Below, piece by piece: positions 45,497 to 54,615 of a stretch of 64,000 nucleotides of DNA. The stretch's first letter is position 1; every line of letters begins with the position of its first letter. The position numbers and the translations under genes are program-made. This stretch comes from an uncultured Clostridia bacterium (GTDB taxonomy: Bacteria > Bacillota > Clostridia > Christensenellales > Borkfalkiaceae), in the NCBI GenBank assembly GCA_944354035.1, contig CALVPS010000002.1, forward strand, positions 1 to 64,000, given 5' to 3'. The notes under the pieces were generated by a model. It did no database searches, had not been told where the DNA came from, and worked only from the letters and a program-made list of their open reading frames with translations.

Positions 45497-47923
45497 ATGA
45501 GCAAGTTAACCGAACAGGAAGCACATCGGCTGATCGCGGGAAAACTCTCGCGCTATTTTGGCGTTGTCCCGCAAGAGGCCTCGCAGGAACAGATCTATAA
45601 AGCGGTCGTCATGAGCGTTCGAGACATCATGGCCGAGATGCATCAGAAGTTCCATTACAAAATGAAGAGCGCAAAGGCAAAGCGCGTCTATTATTTATGC
45701 ATGGAATTTTTGATGGGGCGTTCGTTGAAAAACAGCGTATACAACCTGGGGATCCACGACGCCTTGCAGGGCGCCTTAAAGCAGTTTAAGGTGACGTTGG
45801 AAGATCTGTACGAGCAGGAACCCGATGCCGGGCTGGGCAACGGGGGATTGGGTCGTCTTGCCGCTTGTTTTTTGGACGGACTTGCCACGCAGCATTACCC
45901 TGCAATGGGATTTTCCATCTGCTATCAGTACGGATTGTTCAAGCAAAAGATCATCGACGGTTGGCAGATCGAATTGCCGGACGTATGGCTGCCCGGCGGT
46001 GCAGCATGGCTGATCCAGCGCACCGACAAGCAGTTTATCGTCCGCTTTGACGGTACGTTGGAAGAAAAGTGGACCGATCACGGCATGGAGACCGTGTACC
46101 ACAACGCAAAGGAAGTGGAGGCCATTGCATACGACATGATGGTATCCGGAAAAGATTCCGAATGCGTCAGCGTGTTGCGGCTGTGGCGGTCGCGCGCGAT
46201 CCAAAAGTTCGATATGCAGTTGTTTTCGCAGGGCCACTACGAGGAGGTCATGCAGGACGATACCGATGCGCAGCTGATCTCTAAGGTGCTGTATCCCTCC
46301 GACAACCATTACGAAGGGAAGACGCTTCGCTTAAAGCAGCAATATTTTTTGGTTTCCGCCTCGCTTCAATGCATCGTCTCCGATCACAAGCGCCGCTACG
46401 GCTCGCTTGCACTGCTGCCGCAGATGGCTGCTATCCATATCAACGATACGCATCCTGCGCTTGCGATCCCCGAGCTCATGCGCATTTTGGTGGACGAAAA
46501 TTATTTCAGTTGGGAGGTCGCGTGGAATATTACAACGGCCACCTGTGCGTACACCAATCATACCGTGCTGGCCGAGGCGCTTGAAACGTGGCCGGAGGAT
46601 CTGATTTCCCGTCGGCTGCCGCGTATTTATCAGATCTTAAAGGAGATCAATCGTCGCTTCTGCGAAGATTTATGGGCAAAATTCCCCGGCGATTGGAATA
46701 AAATTTCGCGCATGGCCATTCTGTCGCACAACACCGTGCGCATGGCAAACTTGTGTGTGATGGGGTCGCACAGTACAAACGGGGTATCCGAATTGCACAG
46801 CGAGATCATTCGCGGAAGCATTTTCCGCGATTTTTACGACTATGAACCGCACAAGTTTTGCAATGTTACCAACGGCATTGCGCATCGCCGCTGGCTGAAT
46901 CAGTCCAATCCAGAACTGTGCGAGTTGATCACCGACTGTATCGGCGACGGGTACGACAAGCGGGCTGAAAAGCTTGCCGAGCTTTCAAAATTCGCCGACG
47001 ACGAAAGTGTGTTAAAGCGGCTGGATGCGATAAAGCGCATCAAAAAGGTTCAGTTTGCCGCATATGCCAAAAAACAGCAGGGGATATCGATCGATCCCGA
47101 CACCGTGTTCGATGTACAGGCAAAGCGCATGCACGAGTATAAGCGCCAGCTGCTGAACGTGCTCCACATCATTGCCGACTACAACGCGCTGCGCGAGGAT
47201 CCGGAGCGCGATATTCTGCCGAAAACGTATATTTTCGGGGCTAAGGCGGCCGCAGGATACGATATGGCAAAGCAGATCATAAAACTTATCTGCTTTCTGG
47301 CGGAGGATATCCGTAAAAATCCTAAGATCAATCAAAAACTGAACGTCGTCTATATGGAAAATTATAATGTTACCATGTCAGAGGCGCTTATGCCGGCAAG
47401 TGAAATTTCCGAGCAGATCTCGCTCGCCGGAAAGGAGGCCAGCGGGACGGGCAACATGAAGTTTATGATCAACGGCGCGCTGACCATCGGAACGCTGGAC
47501 GGCGCCAATGTGGAAATGGCGCAGCGGGTAGGGGACGATAATATCTTTATTTTCGGACTGACTTCCGACGAGGTGAACGAAATTTGGTCAAGCGGATACA
47601 ACTCCAGCGCCTATTATAATCAGAACCAGTCCATGCGAAAGATCATCGAATCGCTGATCGTCGGCTTCAACGGTACGTCGTTTGCCGATATCGCAAACTA
47701 TCTGTTGCGCAATGCGCCGGTGGCCGATCCGTATATGTGTCTTGCCGATTACGAGTCTTACGCCACGACGCAGGATATGATGTCCCGCCTGTATCGCGAC
47801 GAAAAGATGGCGTGGAACAGAAAATCGCTAATGAATATTGCAGCGTCGGGATATTTTTCCGCCGATCGCAGCGTGCGGGATTATGCACACGAAATTTGGG
47901 GCTTAAAGGCCATCGTAAAGTGA
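45497..47923 (+). CDS. glgP: Glycogen/alpha-glucan phosphorylase
   Basis: 808 aa GT35 enzyme releasing glucose-1-phosphate from glycogen. N-terminal YYLCMEFLMGRSL, GLGNGGLGRLAACFLDG, and the PLP signature EASGTGNMKFMINGALTIGTLDG carrying the Schiff-base Lys. Full length. AGGAGA is 12 nt from ATG, slightly long. Together with glgB-glgA it makes the locus both synthetic and degradative. Confidence 0.96.
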   Translation: MSKLTEQEAHRLIAGKLSRYFGVVPQEASQEQIYKAVVMSVRDIMAEMHQKFHYKMKSAKAKRVYYLCMEFLMGRSLKNSVYNLGIHDALQGALKQFKVTLEDLYEQEPDAGLGNGGLGRLAACFLDGLATQHYPAMGFSICYQYGLFKQKIIDGWQIELPDVWLPGGAAWLIQRTDKQFIVRFDGTLEEKWTDHGMETVYHNAKEVEAIAYDMMVSGKDSECVSVLRLWRSRAIQKFDMQLFSQGHYEEVMQDDTDAQLISKVLYPSDNHYEGKTLRLKQQYFLVSASLQCIVSDHKRRYGSLALLPQMAAIHINDTHPALAIPELMRILVDENYFSWEVAWNITTATCAYTNHTVLAEALETWPEDLISRRLPRIYQILKEINRRFCEDLWAKFPGDWNKISRMAILSHNTVRMANLCVMGSHSTNGVSELHSEIIRGSIFRDFYDYEPHKFCNVTNGIAHRRWLNQSNPELCELITDCIGDGYDKRAEKLAELSKFADDESVLKRLDAIKRIKKVQFAAYAKKQQGISIDPDTVFDVQAKRMHEYKRQLLNVLHIIADYNALREDPERDILPKTYIFGAKAAAGYDMAKQIIKLICFLAEDIRKNPKINQKLNVVYMENYNVTMSEALMPASEISEQISLAGKEASGTGNMKFMINGALTIGTLDGANVEMAQRVGDDNIFIFGLTSDEVNEIWSSGYNSSAYYNQNQSMRKIIESLIVGFNGTSFADIANYLLRNAPVADPYMCLADYESYATTQDMMSRLYRDEKMAWNRKSLMNIAASGYFSADRSVRDYAHEIWGLKAIVK

Positions 47924-48052
47924 TCGCACCGGGCGCTGATTTGGCCGACGAAACGGGAGAGAGAAACAGCGGAACGGTCGCCGCACGGCGATCGTTCAAC
48001 GCATAAATTAATTGTCCTTGGAAGAAGCAACGCGATCGCAGCGGTATCGAAT

Positions 48053-49870
48053 ATGAGTTTTTACTATAATCCTTTAAACCGAGCATGCAAAAATCTTATG
48101 GGTGCCTTTGCGCGGGGCAGCACGCTTGTCCTGCACGTCTATTTTGATCCGGAAGATTTTGCCGACGAATGCTTTTTTGTCTATTTTTCCGATGGTAAGG
48201 ATCCCGTGCGCATTCCGATGCAGCGGGACGGCAATCGTTTTAAACTGTCGCTGAAATTTCATCAGATCGGCCTATATTTTTACTATTTTTTGATCGGCGG
48301 AAAAGTTTTTGAGTGCGGACGGTTTCGTGACGGCGTCATTTCGAACGATTCTCACATCCGTGCATGGCAGATCACCGTATATGACGAGGCATATCATACG
48401 CCGGATTGGATGAAGGGCGGCGTGATGTACCAGATCTTTCCCGATCGGTTTTACCGTTCCGGGAATTATCCCATTGCAAAAAACAAAGTGCTGCGCGGCG
48501 ATTGGGGCGGACTGCCGAATTATCGGCCGAACGAGTACGGAAAGGTATTGAACAACGACTTTTTCGGCGGGAATTTGAACGGGATCAATAAAAAGCTCGA
48601 CTATTTAAAGGAGCTCGGCGTTACGGTCATCTATTTAAATCCCATTTTTGAAGCGTACTCTAATCACCGCTACGATACCGGCGACTATATGAAGATCGAT
48701 CCGCTTTTGGGGACGACAGCCGATTTCGACAAACTGACCGAAGAGGCCTCCAGGCGCGGGATCCGCATCATTTTGGACGCCGTGCTCAATCACACCGGAG
48801 ACGACAGCCGCTATTTTAACCGATACGGCCATTACAAAGACAGCGTCGGCGCCTATCAGTCGCCCAATTCCCCGTATTTTTCGTGGTATAATTTTCGTAA
48901 TTATCCGGAATCGTACGACAGCTGGTGGGGCATTGAAACGCTTCCCGCCGTAAACGAGGCGTCGCCATCCTATCAGGAATTTATTTTCGGCGAGGATGGC
49001 GTGCTGAAAAATTGGTTGCGGCACGGTATCAGCGGCTATCGTTTGGATGTCGCCGACGAATTGCCCGATTTCTTTTTGCAAAAGCTGCGTGCCGCGGTCA
49101 AGGACGAGAAGTCGGACGCCGTAGTAATCGGCGAGGTCTGGGAAGACGCCTCCAACAAAATCGCGTACAGCGAACGCAGGCAGTATCTGCAGGGCAAGGA
49201 ACTTGACAGCGTTATGAATTATCCCCTGAAGGACGCCATTATCAGCTACGTGCAGTCGGGGAACGCCACGCAATTGCGCGAAACGATCTATATGCTGATC
49301 GATAACTATCCAAAGGAGACGCTCGACTGCCTGATGAATATTTTGGGAACGCACGATACGCCGCGCATCCTTACGGTGTTCGGCGGAAAGACGTGCGCCA
49401 ACAAGGACGAGATGGCCGTTACCTTTTTGAGCCAAAAGGAAAAGATCGCTGCCAGAAAAAAGTTGATGATGGCGGCCGTGCTGCAATTTACGCTGCCGGG
49501 GATCCCGTGCATCTTTTACGGCGACGAAAATGCGACCGAGGGCTACCAGGATCCGTTTTGCAGGCGTTGTTTCGATTGGACGCATACAGACGAGGAGCTT
49601 ACGTCATTTTATAAAAAGCTCGGCGCGATCCGCGCGTCGCTGCCGCAATTCCGCGACGGAGAATACGACGAACTGTTTGCCGATAGTAGCTGTATCGTAT
49701 ATGAGCGGCGCACGGGGGAAGGCGTTGTGTATGTATATGTCAATAATTCCCAGGGGGAATATTGCATCGATCTGAACGGCGTGTATTACGAGCATCTTAG
49801 CGGAAAAAAATTTTTGGGACGTTTGAATTGCCTTCCGCACTCCTACGGAATTCTTACAAAGCTTGAATAG
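48053..49870 (+). CDS. GH13 alpha-glucosidase/neopullulanase-type enzyme
   Basis: 605 aa, no signal peptide, so intracellular. An N-terminal beta domain of about 110 residues is followed by a (beta/alpha)8 barrel with DAVLNHTGDDSRYF, catalytic Asp in GYRLDVADE, Glu in VIGEVWED and Asp in GTHDTPR, then a C-terminal beta domain. Resembles cyclomaltodextrinase/neopullulanase-like GH13. Likely trims maltodextrins from glycogen turnover. No clear ribosome site before the ATG. Confidence 0.88.
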   Translation: MSFYYNPLNRACKNLMGAFARGSTLVLHVYFDPEDFADECFFVYFSDGKDPVRIPMQRDGNRFKLSLKFHQIGLYFYYFLIGGKVFECGRFRDGVISNDSHIRAWQITVYDEAYHTPDWMKGGVMYQIFPDRFYRSGNYPIAKNKVLRGDWGGLPNYRPNEYGKVLNNDFFGGNLNGINKKLDYLKELGVTVIYLNPIFEAYSNHRYDTGDYMKIDPLLGTTADFDKLTEEASRRGIRIILDAVLNHTGDDSRYFNRYGHYKDSVGAYQSPNSPYFSWYNFRNYPESYDSWWGIETLPAVNEASPSYQEFIFGEDGVLKNWLRHGISGYRLDVADELPDFFLQKLRAAVKDEKSDAVVIGEVWEDASNKIAYSERRQYLQGKELDSVMNYPLKDAIISYVQSGNATQLRETIYMLIDNYPKETLDCLMNILGTHDTPRILTVFGGKTCANKDEMAVTFLSQKEKIAARKKLMMAAVLQFTLPGIPCIFYGDENATEGYQDPFCRRCFDWTHTDEELTSFYKKLGAIRASLPQFRDGEYDELFADSSCIVYERRTGEGVVYVYVNNSQGEYCIDLNGVYYEHLSGKKFLGRLNCLPHSYGILTKLE

Positions 49871-49917
49871 TATGTCAGACGTACTATTCAATACGTGCAT
49901 CGATCGCCGGGCGCCGT

Positions 49918-49940
49918 AAAACGCTCCGGCGTTTTGTTTG
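49918..49940 (+). terminator. Terminator after the GH13 gene
   Basis: AAAACGC/GCGTTTT with a TCCG loop followed by GTTTG. Confidence 0.78.
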
Positions 49941-50100
49941 TTTCTGCAAAAATGTCTGTAAAACGGTATATAAGACGAAAAGCGTCTGCGCCGCATCCGT
50001 GTTTTGTTCGGACAAAACCAATAACGGTGCATGCCGTATAAAATTTTATCAAGCGGCGATTTTTTCCATTATTTTTTGTGTTAAACAGTCTTTTTTATAC
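49941..50100. other. Intergenic DNA upstream of the recombinase gene
   Basis: AT-rich, T-tract-containing DNA with no supported gene. The region continues into the inverted repeat at 50104. Confidence 0.4.
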
Positions 50101-50103
50101 CAT

Positions 50104-50135
50104 ACTATTCGTAAAAGCTGCATTTTGCGAATAGT
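50104..50135. repeat. 13-bp inverted repeat, 6-bp centre
   Basis: ACTATTCGTAAAA (50104-50116) and the reverse complement of ACTATTCGCAAAA (50123-50135) flank GCTGCA. Only one position differs between arms. The same 13-mer occurs a third time at 50333-50345. Confidence 0.9.
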
Positions 50136-50332
50136 TTTATCTCTCCTTGCGCGCATCTTTTTCTGTCGTTGCAGTACTTTTTTCTTCCGGCCGCGCGCGC
50201 TGGTTCGATCGTGGCCGAATTTTTAATAGCCCCTGTCTTCTCTTCTTTTTCTTTTGCCGCCCGTATACGTGCGGCGTTATGTCTTTGCCGCGCCCTGCAT
50301 CGCCCTCGCATCTGTGATTATTTTTTCGTTGA

Positions 50333-50381
50333 ACTATTCGTAAAATTGACAAATATGTCGTCGTATGCTATAATTGTCAAT
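50333..50381 (+). promoter_or_regulatory. Recombinase promoter with direct-repeat and palindromic elements
   Basis: TTGACA (50346-50351), 17-bp spacer and TATAAT (50369-50374). ACTATTCGTAAAA (50333-50345) abuts the -35. ATTGACAA (50345-50352) and TTGTCAAT (50374-50381) form an inverted repeat around the promoter. The ATG starts 7 nt after the -10. Confidence 0.75.
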
Positions 50382-51455
50382 ATGGCAAACGGTACAAAAA
50401 ACGCACCCGATTATTACAGGGAACGGAACGTAAATAATTTGGAAAAAATCGACGCCTTGCTGCAGGAGCTCCCCTCTTTCTGCGAGGATTTTTTGCGCGG
50501 CGTGGAGACGCGCACAAGCTCGCTGACTCGCTTGAATTATGTGTACGATCTGCGGATTTTTTTCGATTTTCTCTCTAAAAAGAAGTTTCGCGGCAAGGAT
50601 GTGCACGAAATCACGCTGGAAGAGCTTGAAACGGTGACCGATACCGATCTGGAGATTTTTTTAAGCTACTTGTCCAATTATCGCTTTGGCGAAAAGCGTC
50701 TTTCCTGCAACGAACGCGCCAAGGCGCGCAAACTTTCGACCGTACGCTCCATGTTTCGTTACTTTTTTAATAAGGGACTGATCGAGGTCAATAATTCCGC
50801 GAAGGTCGCCACGCCGAAGCTGCACGAAAAAGAAATTATCCGCCTGGAGCGGGACGAGGTGTCCTCTCTGCTCGATACGGCGGAACTGGGCAGCGGGCTT
50901 TCGCAGCATGCAAGCGGCTATCATGAAAAGACGAAGATCCGCGACAGCGCTATCCTCACCTTGTTTTTAGGGACAGGTATCCGTATTTCCGAGCTGGTAG
51001 GCCTCAACAACGAGAGTATCGATTTTACCAACAATTCGTTTGTGGTGACCCGTAAGGGCGGCAATCAAGCGATCTTGTATTTTTCCGAAGAGGTTGGCGA
51101 CGCACTGGCTGCCTATATGGCGCAAAAGGAAGAAGATCCAAAGGTCCCCCACGGTGAACACGCACTTTTTTTATCGCTGCAATACCGCAGGATCACGGTG
51201 CGCGCCGTGGAGAATTTGGTCAAAAAATATGCCAAAATCGTTACGCCGCTCAAAAAGATCACGCCGCACAAACTGCGATCCACATACGGCACAGAGCTCT
51301 ACCGCGAGACGGGCGATATTTATATCGTGGCCGACGTACTGGGACATCGGGACGTAAATACGACCCGTAAGCACTACGCCGCCATCTCCGAAGACCATCG
51401 CCGCGCTGTCGCCGATGCGGTCAAACTTCACAAACCGGACGATTGGGAGGATTGA
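50382..51455 (+). CDS. Tyrosine recombinase, XerC/XerD family
   Basis: 357 aa. N-terminal SAM-like domain, then catalytic Arg201 (GTGIRIS), Lys in RKGGNQ, His296-x-x-Arg299 (HKLRS), His322 (LGHRDV) and Tyr332 (KHYA), a complete active site. Slightly longer than XerC/D (about 300 aa), with an inserted region near residues 160-180. Stand-alone gene beside hflX and lexA rather than in a mobile element; chromosome dimer resolution or a dedicated site-specific role are both possible. Likely leaderless. Confidence 0.88.
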   Translation: MANGTKNAPDYYRERNVNNLEKIDALLQELPSFCEDFLRGVETRTSSLTRLNYVYDLRIFFDFLSKKKFRGKDVHEITLEELETVTDTDLEIFLSYLSNYRFGEKRLSCNERAKARKLSTVRSMFRYFFNKGLIEVNNSAKVATPKLHEKEIIRLERDEVSSLLDTAELGSGLSQHASGYHEKTKIRDSAILTLFLGTGIRISELVGLNNESIDFTNNSFVVTRKGGNQAILYFSEEVGDALAAYMAQKEEDPKVPHGEHALFLSLQYRRITVRAVENLVKKYAKIVTPLKKITPHKLRSTYGTELYRETGDIYIVADVLGHRDVNTTRKHYAAISEDHRRAVADAVKLHKPDDWED

Positions 51456-51458
51456 CCT

Positions 51459-52661
51459 TTGGAATCGGTATACGTTATCCAGCCCGTATTTGACGGGCGC
51501 GCCGAGCACCTCTGCCGCGAAGCGGTCGCGCTGATCGAAAGCGCGGGCGCGTGTTGTGTCGGCGCTATGTTTGTAAAGATCCGCGAGATCGATCCCTACG
51601 CCTATCTCGGCGAAGGCAAGATTGCGGAATTAAGAGAACGATTACACGACACGGACGCGACGGTGCTGTTTAACGGGGAACTCTCCCCTTCGCAGACGAG
51701 CAATCTTGCGGCGGCGCTGGAAGGAAAAAAAGTGATCGACCGCGTTGCGCTGATCTTGGATATTTTTGCGCAGCGTGCCGTCAGCAGCGAAGGCAAACTC
51801 CAGGTAGAATTGGCGCAGTTAAAGTATTTGTATCCGCGCCTGAAGGGAAAGGGCGCTGCCCTTTCGCGCCTTGGCGGCGGGATCGGAACGCGCGGCCCCG
51901 GGGAAAGTCAGCTTGAGACGGACCGCCGCCATATCCGTGCGCGGATCGGTTCGCTGGAAGAGCGGCTGCGCACCACCGAGCGCCGCCGTGCCCTGCAGGT
52001 GACGCGCAGGATCAAGGACCGCGTGCGCACGATCGCGCTGGTCGGATACACCAATACGGGGAAATCCACCTTGCTGAATGCGCTGACCGGAGCGGATACG
52101 CTGACCAAAGACGCCTTATTTGCCACGCTCGACCCCACCGCCCGGCGCATGGAGATCGACGGGCTACCCTTTTTGCTGGTCGATACCGTAGGATTTTTGC
52201 AGGATCTGCCCCATCATCTTATCAAAGCATTCCGCTCCACACTGGAAAGCGCGCTTCGCTGCGATCTGGCGCTGTTTGTATGCGACGTCACGGACGACTA
52301 CGAACGGCAGCTGCAGACTACGCGGACGACGTTGGAGGAGATGGGATTTTCTTCCCCCTATCTCGTTGTGCTGAACAAGTGCGACGGCCTTGATTCTGCC
52401 GCAGGCCTTCCGCACGACGCCGTCTGCATCAGCGCAAAAAATAAAACGGGGCTCGATGCGTTAAAACGCCGTATTTTAGAGGAATTGCGCGAAGAATACC
52501 GCCGCGTTACACTGTTTGTTCCCTATGCGCGCGCTGCGGAATACGCGTCGCTGCGGGCATGCCTGTCCGAGTGCTCCGTAACGTACGACGGCGACGGCGC
52601 GCACATCACCGCCGTGATCCCGGTAGAACACGCAGAAAAGTTTCAACCGTTTATACAGTAA
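51459..52661 (+). CDS. hflX: Ribosome-associated GTPase HflX
   Basis: 400 aa. N-terminal HflX domain (YLGEGKIAEL, SPSQTSNL) with the GIGTRGPGESQLETDRR connector, then the GTPase domain with G1 GYTNTGKSTLLN, G3 DTVGF and G4 NKCD. Splits stalled ribosomes. Starts with TTG 8 nt after GGGAGG, 3 nt after the recombinase stop. Confidence 0.94.
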   Translation: MESVYVIQPVFDGRAEHLCREAVALIESAGACCVGAMFVKIREIDPYAYLGEGKIAELRERLHDTDATVLFNGELSPSQTSNLAAALEGKKVIDRVALILDIFAQRAVSSEGKLQVELAQLKYLYPRLKGKGAALSRLGGGIGTRGPGESQLETDRRHIRARIGSLEERLRTTERRRALQVTRRIKDRVRTIALVGYTNTGKSTLLNALTGADTLTKDALFATLDPTARRMEIDGLPFLLVDTVGFLQDLPHHLIKAFRSTLESALRCDLALFVCDVTDDYERQLQTTRTTLEEMGFSSPYLVVLNKCDGLDSAAGLPHDAVCISAKNKTGLDALKRRILEELREEYRRVTLFVPYARAAEYASLRACLSECSVTYDGDGAHITAVIPVEHAEKFQPFIQ

Positions 52662-52690
52662 AAAACGCCCGCTGCGGGCGTTTTATTTTT
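52661..52690. terminator. Bidirectional terminator between hflX and the Cys-rich gene
   Basis: CGCCCG/CGGGCG stem flanked by A5 and by TTTTATTTTTTTT. Serves hflX on the plus strand and overlaps the 3' end of the convergent small gene. Confidence 0.85.
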
Positions 52691-52877
52691 TTTGAGTCTT
52701 TTCGTATTCCTCCGGGTCGGTGTATACCCGGTCGATCTTTATCGCGGCATATTCACGGATATTCAGGCATTTTCCGCAGTTGTCGCAAATTTTTGTGGGG
52801 TCGAGATCGCAGACCTCGCATTCGAGACAGCCGTCGCACTCCTTCGCCTCATCCAACACGCACATCTTTTTTTCCAT
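52683..52877 (-). CDS. Cys-rich small protein (64 aa), putative metal-binding
   Basis: 64 residues with nine cysteines arranged as CxxCxxCxxC and CxxCxxC (CDGCLECEVC ... CDNCGKC), a layout suited to Zn or Fe-S binding. No signal peptide. GGAG lies 6 nt before ATG 52877; a longer frame to 52943 is unlikely. Function unknown. Convergent with hflX and divergent from lexA. Confidence 0.75.
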   Translation of the reverse strand: MEKKMCVLDEAKECDGCLECEVCDLDPTKICDNCGKCLNIREYAAIKIDRVYTDPEEYEKTQKK

Positions 52878-52973
52878 AACATTCTCCAACATTCTCCGCA
52901 TCGTCGATGTCTCCAGTATACTCTGTTTGCAAAAAAAAATCAAGGAAAGAAGAAAAATTTTTGCAAAAAACGG

Positions 52974-53013
52974 AGAACATTTGTTTGCAAAATGCGCCGC
53001 ATTATGGTATAAT
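52974..53013 (+). promoter_or_regulatory. lexA promoter with LexA box
   Basis: AGAACATTTGTTTG (52974-52987) matches the Gram-positive SOS box at the core GAAC-N4-GTTT and overlaps a TTGCAA -35 (52985-52990); TATAAT -10 at 53008-53013, 17-bp spacer. Implies autorepression. Confidence 0.85.
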
Positions 53014-53041
53014 GGCAGTAAGAGACGGCGGAGGTGATAGC

Positions 53042-53638
53042 ATGCTCGATAAAAGCAAACTCTATATGGTCCTTTCGTTTATCAACCGCTATGCGGACGA
53101 AAACGGCTTTCCGCCCACCGTACGCGATATTTGCGGCGAGTTGGGGATAAAATCTACGGCCACCGCCTACGATTACGTAAACCGCCTGAAGGAGATGGGC
53201 CTTTTACAAAAGGCCGATCGGAAAAAGCGCGCCGTCGTATTAAAGAATGCCGGGAATGTCCGCATTCCCCTCCTCGGTACGGTCACGGCCGGCCAGCCAA
53301 TTCTTGCTACAGAAAACTGCGATGGCTATTATTCGCTTCCCTCTTCCGATTTTTCGGGCGACGATTTATTTATGCTTCGCGTCAAGGGCGACAGCATGAT
53401 CGAGGCGGGCATTTTCGACGGCGATAAAATTATTGTGCGCAAGCAGGAGAGCGCGGACGACGGCGACATTGTTGTTGCCATGTTCGACGACGGGATCGAG
53501 GAAGGCGCCACTGTAAAGCGGTTCTATCGCAGGGGCGGCAAAATCGTGCTTCATCCCGAAAATTCGGAGATGAGCGACTTTGTGCTGGACGAAGCGGTGA
53601 TTTTAGGAAAGGTGATCGGTCTGCTGCGGTGTATGTGA
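53042..53638 (+). CDS. lexA: SOS repressor LexA
   Basis: 198 aa. N-terminal winged helix (FPPTVRDICGELGIKSTAT), self-cleavage site Ala83-Gly84 (TAGQP), catalytic Ser118 (KGDSMIEAG) and Lys159 (GATVKRF). Represses DNA-damage genes until RecA-stimulated autocleavage. GGAGG precedes the ATG and its operator is upstream; dinB in the same window has a similar box. Confidence 0.96.
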   Translation: MLDKSKLYMVLSFINRYADENGFPPTVRDICGELGIKSTATAYDYVNRLKEMGLLQKADRKKRAVVLKNAGNVRIPLLGTVTAGQPILATENCDGYYSLPSSDFSGDDLFMLRVKGDSMIEAGIFDGDKIIVRKQESADDGDIVVAMFDDGIEEGATVKRFYRRGGKIVLHPENSEMSDFVLDEAVILGKVIGLLRCM

Positions 53639-53850
53639 TACTTATAAGACGGCATGCGGCGCGCTGCGCTTTTTTGCGTACGATCGCCATGCGGCCAGCA
53701 AGCCGATACGGCGTACATATGCAAAAAAGCCGGGGGTTTGTTTGTACTGCGATATCTTTTGGCGGGCACGGTTTCAGGCAGCGGTAATGCTACACCCTCT
53801 TCTCCGGTGCGTTATTGCCCGCTTTTTGCTGAAAACTCCCATAAACGCAC

Positions 53851-53885
53851 AAAAAGCCGAACAAGGTATGCTTGTTCGGCTTTTT
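53851..53885. terminator. Bidirectional terminator between lexA and rluB
   Basis: Perfect 15-bp stem AAAAAGCCGAACAAG/CTTGTTCGGCTTTTT with a 5-nt loop. The 210 bp between lexA and this hairpin hold nothing recognised. Confidence 0.92.
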
Positions 53886-53910
53886 GTATGTAAAAAACAG
53901 CGTCGGTATA

Positions 53911-54615
53911 TCACAGATTCTTTAAATAGAACACTTCTTCCCGGGTAAGTTTTCGGACGGCGCCGCGGTCGAGCCCCGTCAGCGTGAGATCGCCGATGCG
54001 GATACGCTTTAAAAATTTGACCTCCTTCCCTACCGCTGCAAACATTTTGCGGATCTCGCGGTTTTTGCCTTCGGTCAGAACGATATGCAGCTTTGTGTAC
54101 TTTTTGTTGGTCTCCACCACATTGAGTTTACAGCGCTTTGTGACAACGCCCGGCTCGATCTCCACACCGGCGCGCAGACGATTTAATTGGATCTCCGAGA
54201 TGGCGCCCTCCACCCGCACCAGATAGGTCTTGGCGATCTCGTTCTGCGGCGCGGTCAGGCGAAAGGCCAGTTCGCCGTCGTTGGTCAGCAGCAGCAGACC
54301 TTCTGTGTCGTAGTCAAGTCTGCCGACGGGGAACACACGCCCCGCGCCCGCAGAAAGCAACTGCATGATGGTTTTGCGGTCCTTATCGTCTTTTACGGTG
54401 CAGACGTACCCCTTGGGCTTATTCATCATATAGTATTCGTATTTTACTTTGTGCGAAAGGATCTTGCCGTCCAGCATAACGGTATCCGACGCCTTTACAT
54501 CGTCGCCGGGTACCGCGGTTTTGCCGTTAATGGCGACGCGTCCCTCCGCAATGATCGCGTCGCACATACGGCGGGAGGCGATCCCCTGTTCCGCTAAAAA
54601 TTTATTGATCCGCAT
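53911..54615 (-). CDS. rRNA pseudouridine synthase, RluB/RsuA family
   Basis: 234 aa. N-terminal S4 RNA-binding domain (RINKFLAEQGIASRRMCDAI) and catalytic GRLDYDTEGLLLLTNDGE with the conserved Asp. In Clostridia this family modifies 23S (RluB) or 16S (RsuA) rRNA; the exact target cannot be told from sequence. The start overlaps the end of dacF by 22 nt. Confidence 0.92.
   Translation of the reverse strand: MRINKFLAEQGIASRRMCDAIIAEGRVAINGKTAVPGDDVKASDTVMLDGKILSHKVKYEYYMMNKPKGYVCTVKDDKDRKTIMQLLSAGAGRVFPVGRLDYDTEGLLLLTNDGELAFRLTAPQNEIAKTYLVRVEGAISEIQLNRLRAGVEIEPGVVTKRCKLNVVETNKKYTKLHIVLTEGKNREIRKMFAAVGKEVKFLKRIRIGDLTLTGLDRGAVRKLTREEVFYLKNL

Noticed and set aside
50104-50135. Chromosomal dif site
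   Set aside because: Arm layout fits but the arms do not match known XerC/XerD half-sites; kept as an uncharacterised inverted repeat.
52683-52943. Longer start for the Cys-rich protein
   Set aside because: The extra 22 residues would begin over the AT-rich intergenic DNA without an SD; ATG 52877 has GGAG upstream.
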